Counted from the stretch's first letter, positions 7,079 to 14,263 are shown. The stretch: DNA of 16,946 bases from Pseudomonadota bacterium (GCA_023412745.1 JAEZBZ010000244.1:1-16946); one strand, 5' to 3'. Notes: generated by a model not told the origin, from the letters alone. Made by a program: numbers and translations.

Positions 7079-7536
7079 CAAACGTGGATGCGGAAGATCG
7101 CTTCGATTTCGACGGTCATGTTGTTTGGCAGAGAGCCCATGCCAACCGCGGAGCGCGCATGCCGGCCGCGCTCGCCCAGCACCTCGACCAGCAGGTCGGA
7201 GCAGCCGTTGATGACCTTCGGCTGATCGCCGAATTCCGGCACGCCGTTGACCATGCCGAGCAGCTTGATGGCTTCCAGGCGCGACAGGTCGCCAACGGCT
7301 TTCTTGGCAGTGGCGAGGATCTGCAGGCCGATCAGCTTGGCGTGCTCGTAAGCCTGTTCGACGGTGACGTCGCGGCCGACCTTGCCGGTGAAATAGCTGC
7401 CGTCGGGCGTGCGTGGGCCCTGGCCGGAGCAATACAGCGTCTTGTCAAAGACCTTGAACGACACGTAGTTGGCGACCGGGGTCGGCACGGCAGGCAGGGT
7501 CAGTCCCAGGCTTTTCAGCTTCTCTTCAGGTGTCAT
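7078..7536 (-). CDS. RidA family protein (YjgF/YER057c/UK114)
   Basis: A 152-residue protein of the RidA family, of the longer subgroup that begins MTPEEKLKSLGLTLP. Family blocks seen are LYCSGQGPR, GKVGRDVTVEQAYEHAK, VNGVPEFGDQPKVINGCSDLLVEVLGERGRHARSAVG and VEIEAIFR. Arg128 (HARSAVG) corresponds to the conserved arginine that binds the substrate carboxylate in enamine/imine deaminases, though not every subgroup shows that activity. Such proteins usually assemble as trimers in the cytosol. GGAGA lies eight bases before the ATG. The gene starts 20 bases after the amidohydrolase stop, so the two are probably one transcript. Its likely role is clearing reactive imine or enamine products of amino-acid or ureido catabolism; this is inference. 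Confidence 0.9.
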   Translation of the reverse strand: MTPEEKLKSLGLTLPAVPTPVANYVSFKVFDKTLYCSGQGPRTPDGSYFTGKVGRDVTVEQAYEHAKLIGLQILATAKKAVGDLSRLEAIKLLGMVNGVPEFGDQPKVINGCSDLLVEVLGERGRHARSAVGMGSLPNNMTVEIEAIFRIHV

Positions 7537-7556
7537 GAACGCATCTCCAATAAGGG

Positions 7557-8717
7557 TCAGGCTTCCTCGCGAGGGTGCCACCAGCGGCCGCCGATGACTA
7601 CCCCTTCCGAAACGATGCGCTGGTTGCCGATCAAGTGCTCGCCCACGACATCGACGTAGTCGAATTCGCCGTCTTTCACGCTCAGGATGGTCGCATCGCC
7701 GACCGAGCCGGGTTTCAGGCTGCCGAGTTCCGGGCGCCGCAGTGCCATGGCCGCGTTCACGGTCGAGGTCTTGACGACGTCGGCGAGCGGCATGCCGAGG
7801 CACAAGAACTTCGACATCGTCGTCACCTGGTCGAATGCCGGGCCGTTGATGCACAGCGTGTGCACATCGGATGAGATGGTATCGGGATAGAACCCGTTGG
7901 CCAGCATGGCGCGCGCGGTTTTGAAGGCGAACGAGCCCTTGCCGTGGCCGATGTCGAATAGCACGCCGCGGTCGCGGGCTGCCAGAACTTCCGGTTTAAC
8001 CTTGCCCTGCGCTGAGCACGGCGTATTCGGGAACGGTCGGAAGGCGTGAGTGAGAATGTCGCCCGGTCGCAGTAGGTTGATGACATCCTCGTACGACGGC
8101 GGCGGATGGTCGATATGCGCCATCAGCGGCATGCCGACTTCCTCGGCAACTTCGAGCGCCATCTTCAGCGCGTTCCAGCCCTGCGTGCCGGAGGCATGCC
8201 GGCCGACGCGTACCTTGATTCCGACGAGTACGTCGCGATTCTGGTCGGCGACATCTGCGCAATCCTGCGGAGCCAGCAGGCGCACTTCTTCGCTCTCGCC
8301 GACCATGATGGTGTTGGAGAACGCATAGATGCCCGCGAACGACACGTGCAGATAGGCCAGGATCCGGACCTCGGACTTCTCGATCACGTGTTTGCGGAAG
8401 CCGAGGAAATTGCCCGGTCCGGCGCTGCCGGTATCGATGGCGGTGGTGACACCGCTGGTCCGGCAGAACTCCTCCGCGTCGATGCCGAGCGATGTGCCGC
8501 CCCAGTAGACGTGGGGGTGCATGTCGATCAGGCCCGGGGTGATGATCTTGCCGCCGACTTCGCGATCCTTGGTCGCCGGGCCGGGCTTCAAGGATTTAGC
8601 GACGGCCGCAACCTTGCCCTCGCTGAAGCCGACTTCATAAGCGCCATCGATGTCTTGTGACGGGTCGATGACGCGGCCGCCTTTCAGGATCAGATCGTAG
8701 CTCAAGGGGTACTCCAT
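7557..8717 (-). CDS. COG3964-type amidohydrolase (dihydroorotase-like/N-acyl hydrolase)
   Basis: A 386-residue metal-dependent hydrolase of the amidohydrolase superfamily. Metal ligands are in place: His67 and His69 (DMHPHVYWGG), Lys168 (VGIKVRVGR, probably carboxylated), His201 (LMAHIDHP), His224 (LTHAF) and Asp284 (TISSDVHT). It is shorter than true D-hydantoinases (about 460) and resembles the group often labelled dihydroorotase or deacetylase. To my knowledge, studied members of that group (Agrobacterium Atu3266 type) cleave acetyl-R-mandelate-like esters and N-acetyl-D-amino acids rather than dihydroorotate. The ATG at 8717 is chosen because conserved sequence (YDLILKGGRVIDP) follows at once; its ribosome site is weak, and an ATG 18 codons upstream is an alternative. 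It is co-transcribed with the RidA-like gene and converges on the carbamoylase, which makes a shared pathway plausible. Confidence 0.85.
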   Translation of the reverse strand: MEYPLSYDLILKGGRVIDPSQDIDGAYEVGFSEGKVAAVAKSLKPGPATKDREVGGKIITPGLIDMHPHVYWGGTSLGIDAEEFCRTSGVTTAIDTGSAGPGNFLGFRKHVIEKSEVRILAYLHVSFAGIYAFSNTIMVGESEEVRLLAPQDCADVADQNRDVLVGIKVRVGRHASGTQGWNALKMALEVAEEVGMPLMAHIDHPPPSYEDVINLLRPGDILTHAFRPFPNTPCSAQGKVKPEVLAARDRGVLFDIGHGKGSFAFKTARAMLANGFYPDTISSDVHTLCINGPAFDQVTTMSKFLCLGMPLADVVKTSTVNAAMALRRPELGSLKPGSVGDATILSVKDGEFDYVDVVGEHLIGNQRIVSEGVVIGGRWWHPREEA

Positions 8718-8806
8718 CGCTTGGCCAACGGGATCATCCGGATACGCCACGATACCGTCCCGGTGCGTCATGTCCAGCGCGTGTTGATGTGGCCGAGAAA
8801 CGCGCA

Positions 8807-8834
8807 ACGACTGGTCGGTGCCTCGACCAGTCGT
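8807..8834 (-). terminator. Strong hairpin between the ARPP-1 gene and the amidohydrolase gene
   Basis: ACGACTGGTCG (8807-8817) and CGACCAGTCGT (8824-8834) are perfect 11-base arms with a 6-base loop, 35 bases downstream of the ARPP-1 gene stop on the minus strand. The bases after it on that strand (TGCGCGTTTCTC) give only a poor U-tract. It may be a weak terminator that separates the two genes or a 3' stabiliser. The rest of the 152-base gap (8718-8869) shows nothing else clear. Confidence 0.45.
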
Positions 8835-8869
8835 GACGCAAATTGAATGAGCAGCCGCCGTGCCGACCG

Positions 8870-9973
8870 CTATTTCGACAGGTAGGCGCGATGCACGAAC
8901 CCACCATCTTTCTTGCGCGTTTCTACCAGCAGACTGCTCTCGGCGTCGCGGATCTCGCGCTTGATCGGGCTGGCCTGGGTATCGCCCGCGGGCGCCGTCT
9001 TGGCGTTTTCCGCATCGGTCAGGAACGCTTGCACAGAGGCCACTGCTGGCGGTGTTGTCCTGTCCGAACCGCTGCCGATCGCTTCCGTCGCGGCGGCATC
9101 GAGCAGTTTCGGCCACATCTTCTGGAACAGTCCGTTCGAGGGATAGATGTCGGCGCTGCTGATCCGGCCGTTGATCGCGACGACGATGCCGACGATATCG
9201 CTGTCCGTCTTGCCGGAATCTTTAAGTGCGTCGACGTAGGCCGAACGCGCCTCAGCCAGCCTTTTGTTTTCAAGGCTGAGTTGTAGGCTCGACGCCGATA
9301 GGCGCGAGTTGACGCTTTCCTGTACGTTGTCAGACAGTGCTCGCTGGATCTTGGAGACTTCCGCCCATACTTCGGACTGGCGCGAATGTCCGCTCCTGGC
9401 GACACCGCTGACGCGATTGTCCATGCGCTGGACGGTGCGCATTGCCGGCTCGGAATCCTGCGCGGTCGACGCGGTCGATTGAACAGTTATTTCTGGTGCC
9501 AGCATAGCCAATTTCGCAGCCCGCGACGGGACGGACTTTTCGGCGCTGCTGAAGCGGGACACTTCTTCGCGACCGCGTGCGGACCAGCGGCCCTGTTCGA
9601 CGCAATAGGCACCGATTTCGATTTTGCCGGAGTTGGCGGGTACAAGCATGCTGACGGTCAACACACGATCCTGCTTACCGCCTTTGACGATGTCGCCAGC
9701 CTGGACGAAGACATCCTCTTTTCCGGTGTTCTCGATGACGAGATCGTTGACCTGTCCGGTTTCGTGCACCAGTACTGCGCCTTTGGTCATGGCCTCCTGC
9801 AGTGTCAGCGGCACTGCTCCAGCGGCGGATGGGCCGTGGATGAAATAGATGGCGAGGTTTTCATGGACTACAGGGGCGAGCAGTTGCGTTGGTTTCGCGC
9901 TGGCCGCTGTGATGCCGAGCGCAAATGGCGCGGCGAATAGTGTTGCGACTGATAATGCAAATGACCAGCTCAT
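8870..9973 (-). CDS. Secreted ARPP-1 (DUF6569-like) domain protein
   Basis: A 367-residue protein with a signal peptide (residues 1-26, ending ASA before Lys27). The conserved core runs from about residue 55 to 135: LTLQEAMTKGAVLVHETG, then NDLVIENTGKEDVFVQAGDIVKGGKQDR and IGAYCVEQGRWSARG. I recognise this as the ARPP-1 domain (ARG and rhodanese-phosphatase-superfamily associated), a family without an established biochemical role that was named in surveys of Ter-type stress systems. The C-terminal half (about 195-340) is helical and polar, with SKIQRALSDNVQESVNSRLSAS-like stretches; I cannot assign a domain to it. GGAGGG lies eight bases before the ATG. Flanking genes run in the same direction but hairpins separate them on both sides, so it may be transcribed alone. 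Family call fairly sure; function unknown. Confidence 0.75.
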   Translation of the reverse strand: MSWSFALSVATLFAAPFALGITAASAKPTQLLAPVVHENLAIYFIHGPSAAGAVPLTLQEAMTKGAVLVHETGQVNDLVIENTGKEDVFVQAGDIVKGGKQDRVLTVSMLVPANSGKIEIGAYCVEQGRWSARGREEVSRFSSAEKSVPSRAAKLAMLAPEITVQSTASTAQDSEPAMRTVQRMDNRVSGVARSGHSRQSEVWAEVSKIQRALSDNVQESVNSRLSASSLQLSLENKRLAEARSAYVDALKDSGKTDSDIVGIVVAINGRISSADIYPSNGLFQKMWPKLLDAAATEAIGSGSDRTTPPAVASVQAFLTDAENAKTAPAGDTQASPIKREIRDAESSLLVETRKKDGGFVHRAYLSK

Positions 9974-10090
9974 AGCTTCGACCCTCCGCTTTTTTGCTCA
10001 GAGGACGAACCATTTAGCTGGTTATTGCGGCGCTTCGTGGGGAGGACGGCGGCTGTTCCGTGGCCGGACGATGGCCGCTGTCCTCCTAAT
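9974..10090 (-). promoter_or_regulatory. Gap between dctM and the ARPP-1 gene
   Basis: The 117-base gap holds the strong hairpin at 10041-10086, a small dyad AACCA-tttagc-TGGTT (10008-10023) and the ribosome site of the ARPP-1 gene. A promoter for the ARPP-1 gene should lie here if it is transcribed alone. I do not see convincing -35 and -10 boxes. Confidence 0.35.
10041..10086 (-). terminator. Long hairpin directly after dctM
   Basis: GGAGGACGGCGGC (10041-10053) and GCCGCTGTCCTCC (10074-10086) pair over 13 positions with a single mismatch (a G.U wobble on the plus strand, an A.C mismatch on the minus-strand RNA). Inside the 20-base loop TCCG and CGGA can pair again. It starts four bases after the dctM stop codon on the minus strand. 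No U-tract follows, so it is probably a 3' mRNA barrier or part of a factor-dependent stop rather than a classic intrinsic terminator. Confidence 0.5.
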
Positions 10091-11410
10091 TTAGCGCAGG
10101 AACTCCGGCGCCACGAGACTTGGGAGCAGCAGAGAAACCTGCGGCCACATGATAACCAGGCCGAGCACCACGAACATCGGGATGAGCATGATGCCAACAT
10201 CACGAAGCGCCGCTCGTAATGGAATCCCCGCGATCGAACAGGCTATAAGCAGACAGAGCCCATACGGCGGCGTCACCAGACCGAATGCCAGCGACACGAT
10301 GCTGATCATCGCGAAGTGGATCGGCTCCATGGAGACGGCACGCGTCAGAGGTTCAAGGATGGGCGCGCAGATGATGATCGCCGGGATGGCATCCAGGAAG
10401 CAGCCGACCAGCAGGAACACTGCTGCTATGAAGAAGCCCGTTGCGAGGAAGCTCATATTCCACGCCGACACGCCCGAGAGAATAGCTTCGGGGATTTTGT
10501 AGAACGCCAGGAGCCACCCAAAGGCGCTGGCCGTTCCGACGCAAAACAGCGTGATGCCGGCGAGCTTACCGGTATCAAGCAGAGCCTGATAAAACGACTT
10601 TACGTTCATTTCGCGATAAACGAGGAATGAAAGCGTGCTGGCGTACAACACAGCGATACAAGCTGCTTCGGTGGCCGTGAAAAGGCCGAAAATCTTGCCG
10701 CCGATGATGATGGCCGGTGTCAGCAGTGCCGGGATGGCGACATAAGTTGCGCACATCAGCTCTCGCCAGCTTGCCCGCGGGTAGGTCGGGTAGCCGCGGC
10801 GCTTGGCATAAAAGTGCACTGTGGTCATTTGCGCCACGCCAATCAAAAGGCCTGGCACGATGCCTGCGAGGAACAAGCCGCCGATCGAAACTGTCAGGAT
10901 ACCGCCCCACACAATCATGACGATCGACGGCGGAATGATCACAGCCATGACCGCGGAAACGGCCGTGATCGCGACCGAAAACGACAGGTCATAACCCTCG
11001 CGGGTCTGCGCTTCGATGAACAGCTTGGACTGGCTCGCGGCGTCTGCCGTGGCCGATCCTGAGATGCCGGCGAAGAACATCGAAAGCACGACGTTGATCT
11101 GGGCCAGGCTGCCCGGAAAATGGCCGACGATCGCGCGAGATAACTTCATCAGGCGGTTGGTCGTGCCGCCGAAGTTCATGATGTTGGCCGTCAGCAGGTA
11201 GCACGGTACAGCGAGGAGAATGAACGAATTGAAGGCGTTGAATGTCTCTGACATCAACGTCATTGTGTCGAGCCGTGGCTCGAACATGAGGATGGGGACG
11301 CAGGCCAAACCGAGCGCAAAGGCAATCGGCACGCGCATGAACATCAGGAAGAAGAATAGCCCGAAAAGAACAGCCGCGGCTTCGCCCGGCGATAATGATG
11401 CGCCGGTCAC
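10091..11410 (-). CDS. dctM: TRAP transporter large permease (DctM family)
   Basis: A 439-residue integral membrane protein with about twelve hydrophobic helices, the usual length for DctM. Typical blocks are MFMRVPIAFALGLA near the N-terminus, FFAGISGSATADAASQSK, IIPPSIVMIVWGG and VTPPYGLCLLIACSIAGIP near the end. It forms the sodium-driven import channel with the small DctQ subunit and receives ligand from the DctP binding protein. The start is GTG at 11408-11410, sharing four bases with the dctQ stop (GTGA), so translation is coupled. The last gene of the dctPQM operon. The substrate is probably a sugar acid, judged from the divergent cycloisomerase gene. Confidence 0.94.
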   Translation of the reverse strand: MTGASLSPGEAAAVLFGLFFFLMFMRVPIAFALGLACVPILMFEPRLDTMTLMSETFNAFNSFILLAVPCYLLTANIMNFGGTTNRLMKLSRAIVGHFPGSLAQINVVLSMFFAGISGSATADAASQSKLFIEAQTREGYDLSFSVAITAVSAVMAVIIPPSIVMIVWGGILTVSIGGLFLAGIVPGLLIGVAQMTTVHFYAKRRGYPTYPRASWRELMCATYVAIPALLTPAIIIGGKIFGLFTATEAACIAVLYASTLSFLVYREMNVKSFYQALLDTGKLAGITLFCVGTASAFGWLLAFYKIPEAILSGVSAWNMSFLATGFFIAAVFLLVGCFLDAIPAIIICAPILEPLTRAVSMEPIHFAMISIVSLAFGLVTPPYGLCLLIACSIAGIPLRAALRDVGIMLIPMFVVLGLVIMWPQVSLLLPSLVAPEFLR

Positions 11411-11928
11411 GCTTCGTCCCTCCCGAAAAGCACTTTCAGATTGTCAACGAACTGTTCGCCGAGGAACACGATCCACGTGAGGCCCGTCAGCGGCCAGGCA
11501 ATGTGGATGTACCAGAGTGGAAGCTCGGCGAGTTCGGAAATGCGGTTCATCGCGAATTGGGTGAATTGTGTCCCTGACCAGACGAAAATGAGGGCTACCC
11601 CCAGAACGGCAAGTCGCGAAATGAGACGGAGTAACGCTTCGGCCTTGCGGCCCATGCTTGGCCAGACATCGACTTCGAAGTGCGTCCACTCCCGCACGCC
11701 AATCATGGCGCCTATCATGATGGTCCAGATAAACAGGAAGCGCGCCATTTCTTCCGTCCAAATGTAGGAGGGAATGAGCGCCGTGTATCGGGAGAAGATC
11801 TGTAGGCTCACGGGGATTAGAAGAATGAGCAGCGACAGCGCCACCGCGATCGAAAGTGCCGTCGCATACAACTGTGTGAAGCGCCGCCAAGCGGTCGTCG
11901 GTGCTGGCGCTGGAAGCGTATCTGTCAT
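11407..11928 (-). CDS. dctQ: TRAP transporter small permease (DctQ family)
   Basis: A 173-residue membrane protein with four hydrophobic helices, as expected for DctQ. The family signature WTEEMARFLFIWTIMIGA follows the first helix, and the fourth helix carries HIAWPLTGLTWIVFLGEQF. It docks onto the large DctM subunit. The ATG at 11926-11928 has only a weak GGATA-like ribosome site. A strong hairpin in the 77-base gap upstream separates it from dctP, so the membrane subunits may be made at a lower level than the binding protein. Confidence 0.93.
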   Translation of the reverse strand: MTDTLPAPAPTTAWRRFTQLYATALSIAVALSLLILLIPVSLQIFSRYTALIPSYIWTEEMARFLFIWTIMIGAMIGVREWTHFEVDVWPSMGRKAEALLRLISRLAVLGVALIFVWSGTQFTQFAMNRISELAELPLWYIHIAWPLTGLTWIVFLGEQFVDNLKVLFGRDEA

Positions 11929-11954
11929 GAAGATATCCGTATCGGAGCTGACTG

Positions 11955-11981
11955 GAACGGCCGGGACGTACCCGGCCGTTC
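11955..11981 (-). promoter_or_regulatory. Intercistronic hairpin between dctP and dctQ
   Basis: GAACGGCCGGG (11955-11965) and CCCGGCCGTTC (11971-11981) are perfect 11-base arms around a 5-base loop. On the minus strand it starts 24 bases after the dctP stop codon and no U-tract follows. It is therefore more likely an mRNA stabiliser or processing end for dctP, or a partial attenuator, than a full terminator. Confidence 0.65.
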
Positions 11982-12005
11982 AACATTCTCGCGTCGTGGA
12001 CAAAC

Positions 12006-13001
12006 TTAGATGGCGCTGATCTTGCTGAAGATGTCGTCCACCTTGATTTCCTTGGCGTACGACTCCATTACGGGCGCTGCGAGCTTCAGCATTTCCGGAC
12101 GATCCTTGAACGGGATCTGCTTCAGCTTGCCTTCGGCCTGCATCTTATCGAGCTTCTTCTGATCTTCTGAAGACTCGACCTCGCGGCCATAATCGCCAGC
12201 TTCCTTACCGGCTTTGATGACGATCTCCTGCAGATCCTTCGGCAGGTTCTTGAACGTCTTGCCGGAGAAGCAGAGCGGCCGGATCGTCACGGCGTGCTGG
12301 GTCAGCGTCAGGTTAGGTGCGACTTCGTAGAACTTCATCGCTTCGACGCCCGCAGCTTCGTTCTCGCCGGCGCTGATGACGTTATTCTGAATGGCGTTGT
12401 AGACTTCGTTATAAGCGATGACGGTTGGCGACATGCCGACGGCTGCGAACGTCTTGGACCAGATCGGTGCGCCCTGCACGCGGACCTTCAGGCCCTTGAG
12501 GCCGTCTAGTGAATCGATCGGCTTGTTGATGAAGATGTTGCGAACGCCACCACCGCCGTAGCCAATCAGCATGACATCGGCTTTGTCGGAGATTTCCTTG
12601 GCAACCGGCGCCAGAATGTCGGCCTTTACGACCTTGTCCATATGGGCCAGGTCACGGAAGACGAACGGGGCATCGATGAACGGTGCCGCCCTGGAGAAGG
12701 TCGACATATGCGCGGGAGAAACGACGGCAAAGTCGACTGCCTTGCCCTGCGCCATATATTCGAAGTACTGCTTTTCGAGGCCGAGCGATGAATTTTTGTG
12801 CAGCACGAACTCGATGGGTTTTTTGTACTCTTTCTTGACGATTTCACCGAACCGGGCCAGCGCCTTGGTGAACGCGTGATCGTCATTGAATTGCGAAGCG
12901 CCATTCAGTGTAATGGGCGCCTGAGCCCGTACAATAGCCGGCATCGCAACGGCGCCTGCTGCAGCACCCATACCTGCCAGGAATGTCCTGCGTTTAATCA
13001 T
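12006..13001 (-). CDS. dctP: TRAP transporter substrate-binding protein (DctP family)
   Basis: A 331-residue periplasmic binding protein. The N-terminus IKRRTFLAG with an Ala-rich stretch is a Tat-like signal, with cleavage probably near residue 26-28 (VRAQA). Family blocks include AVVSPAHMSTF and GLKGLKVRVQGAPIWSKTFAAVGMSPTVIAYNEVYNAIQNNVI; Arg174 in KVRVQ is the counterpart of the arginine that clamps the ligand carboxylate in known DctP proteins. This implies an organic-acid ligand. GGAGGAG lies eight bases before the ATG. It is the first gene of the TRAP operon and divergent from the galactarolactone-cycloisomerase-like gene, which points to a sugar acid such as galactarate or galacturonate, by inference only. 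Confidence 0.94.
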   Translation of the reverse strand: MIKRRTFLAGMGAAAGAVAMPAIVRAQAPITLNGASQFNDDHAFTKALARFGEIVKKEYKKPIEFVLHKNSSLGLEKQYFEYMAQGKAVDFAVVSPAHMSTFSRAAPFIDAPFVFRDLAHMDKVVKADILAPVAKEISDKADVMLIGYGGGGVRNIFINKPIDSLDGLKGLKVRVQGAPIWSKTFAAVGMSPTVIAYNEVYNAIQNNVISAGENEAAGVEAMKFYEVAPNLTLTQHAVTIRPLCFSGKTFKNLPKDLQEIVIKAGKEAGDYGREVESSEDQKKLDKMQAEGKLKQIPFKDRPEMLKLAAPVMESYAKEIKVDDIFSKISAI

Positions 13002-13129
13002 AGTGTCTCCTCCACGTTGGCCACTTGCTCTTTTGTTGAAGCAAGAGTTTTAGATCGGCTCTTTTTGGCCGAAGTTGCCGGACGATAGCTTAGCTGATGC
13101 GGCGGTGCTACCCCTAACGGAGCGTTTAA
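13002..13129. promoter_or_regulatory. Divergent dctP / cycloisomerase promoter region
   Basis: This 128-base gap must hold promoters for both directions. Two dyads stand out: CTTGCT (13024-13029) with AGCAAG (13040-13045), and TCGGC (13055-13059) with GCCGA (13068-13072). They are about 30 bases apart and could be binding sites for one shared regulator, or hairpins in the dctP leader. I see no strong sigma-70 boxes. GGAG (13117-13120) is the ribosome site of the plus-strand gene. Confidence 0.45.
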
Positions 13130-14263
13130 ATGAAGATTGCTGATGTTAAGACTCACGTGCTTGAAGCAGACCTCACGATCCCCTTCTCCTGGTCGTTCAA
13201 TCGCGCCGACAAACGGTCCACATGCATTGTCGAGATCGTCTGCGAGGACGGAACGACCGGATGGGGAGAATGCTTCGGACCCTCCAGGCTTAACGCCGCC
13301 GTTGTCCAGGCATTTCGGCCGCTACTTATTGGCCGGGACGCGCTGGCTACTGAGCTGATCTGGCAGACCCTCTATAATCAGTTCCGCGATCAGGGCCAGA
13401 AAGGGCTTGCCGTAACCGCGCTGAGCGGCGTCGACATCGCGCTTTGGGATATCAAGGGCAAGCGTTTCGGCGCACCCGTTCACCAGCTCATGGGCGGCCC
13501 GTTGCGCACCAGCGTTGCCGCTTACGCCACCGGCACCTACCGCCGCGATACCGGTAGTCCGATGGACTACATCATCGAGGAAGTGACCGGCTACGTCCGG
13601 GAAGGATTTGGTGCGGTGAAGCTGAAGATCGGCTTCGGCATTGCCGAGGACGTGGCCCTGATCAAGGCGGTTCGCGAAGCCATGGGGCCCAAGATCGGCC
13701 TGATGCTCGACGCCAATCATGGTTATGACGCCATCGATGCAATCGCTCTCGGGCGGGCTGTGGCGGACCTCGATATCGGCTGGTTCGAGGAACCGGTGGT
13801 CCCGGATGATCTAGGGTCCTACGAAGAGGTGCGTCGCGGCCAGCCGATCCCGGTGGCGGGCGGCGAGTGCGAGTTTACCCGCTGGGGTTTCCGCGAAGTG
13901 TTGACCCGCCGCGCCATGGACATCATCCAGCCCGACACATGCGCAGCGGGCGGATTGTCCGAGTGCAAGAAGATCGCCGACATGGCCAACGCTTTCGGCG
14001 TGCGCTATTTGGCCCATGTCTGGGGAACCGGCATCGGATTGGCGGCGGCGCTGCATCTGCTCGCGGTCATTCCGCATAACCCGCCGCGTCATACCGCACG
14101 CGAACCGCTGCTCGAGTTCGACCGTTCCGAGCATCCGTTCCGGCAGGCGGTACTGACCGCGCCGATCGAACATGTCGATGGCGTCGTCGCGGTTCCGACC
14201 GGCCCTGGCCTGGGCATTGAGATCGATCGCGCAGCGCTGGAGAAATTCTCTGCCCGTACTTGA
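13130..14263 (+). CDS. Enolase-superfamily enzyme, D-galactarolactone cycloisomerase-like
   Basis: A 377-residue member of the mandelate racemase/muconate lactonizing family. It has the N-terminal capping domain (GTTGWGECFGPSRLNAAVVQAF) and the barrel with Lys164-x-Lys166 (KLKIGFG), metal ligands Asp194 (DANHGY), Glu220 (FEEPV) and Glu246 (GGECEF), and His296 in HVWGTG as the opposite acid/base. The blocks DQGQKGLAVTALSGVDIALWDIKGK and the ending EFDRSEHPFRQAVL...GPGLGIEI match closely my memory of the Agrobacterium Gci enzyme, which converts D-galactaro-1,4-lactone to 3-deoxy-2-keto-hexarate in galacturonate oxidation. It is divergent from a TRAP operon for organic acids, which fits. No uronate dehydrogenase or downstream dehydratase is in view. 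A different acid-sugar dehydratase is the alternative. Confidence 0.85.
   Translation: MKIADVKTHVLEADLTIPFSWSFNRADKRSTCIVEIVCEDGTTGWGECFGPSRLNAAVVQAFRPLLIGRDALATELIWQTLYNQFRDQGQKGLAVTALSGVDIALWDIKGKRFGAPVHQLMGGPLRTSVAAYATGTYRRDTGSPMDYIIEEVTGYVREGFGAVKLKIGFGIAEDVALIKAVREAMGPKIGLMLDANHGYDAIDAIALGRAVADLDIGWFEEPVVPDDLGSYEEVRRGQPIPVAGGECEFTRWGFREVLTRRAMDIIQPDTCAAGGLSECKKIADMANAFGVRYLAHVWGTGIGLAAALHLLAVIPHNPPRHTAREPLLEFDRSEHPFRQAVLTAPIEHVDGVVAVPTGPGLGIEIDRAALEKFSART

Noticed and set aside
7557..8717. Call as D-hydantoinase/dihydropyrimidinase
   Set aside because: The protein is about 70 residues too short and its motifs (DMHPHVYWGG, TISSDVHT) fit the COG3964 group better than hydantoinases.
8718..9116. 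Upstream extension of the amidohydrolase frame
   Set aside because: Residues before MEYPLSYDLIL are not amidohydrolase-like, and the extension runs into the ARPP-1 gene.
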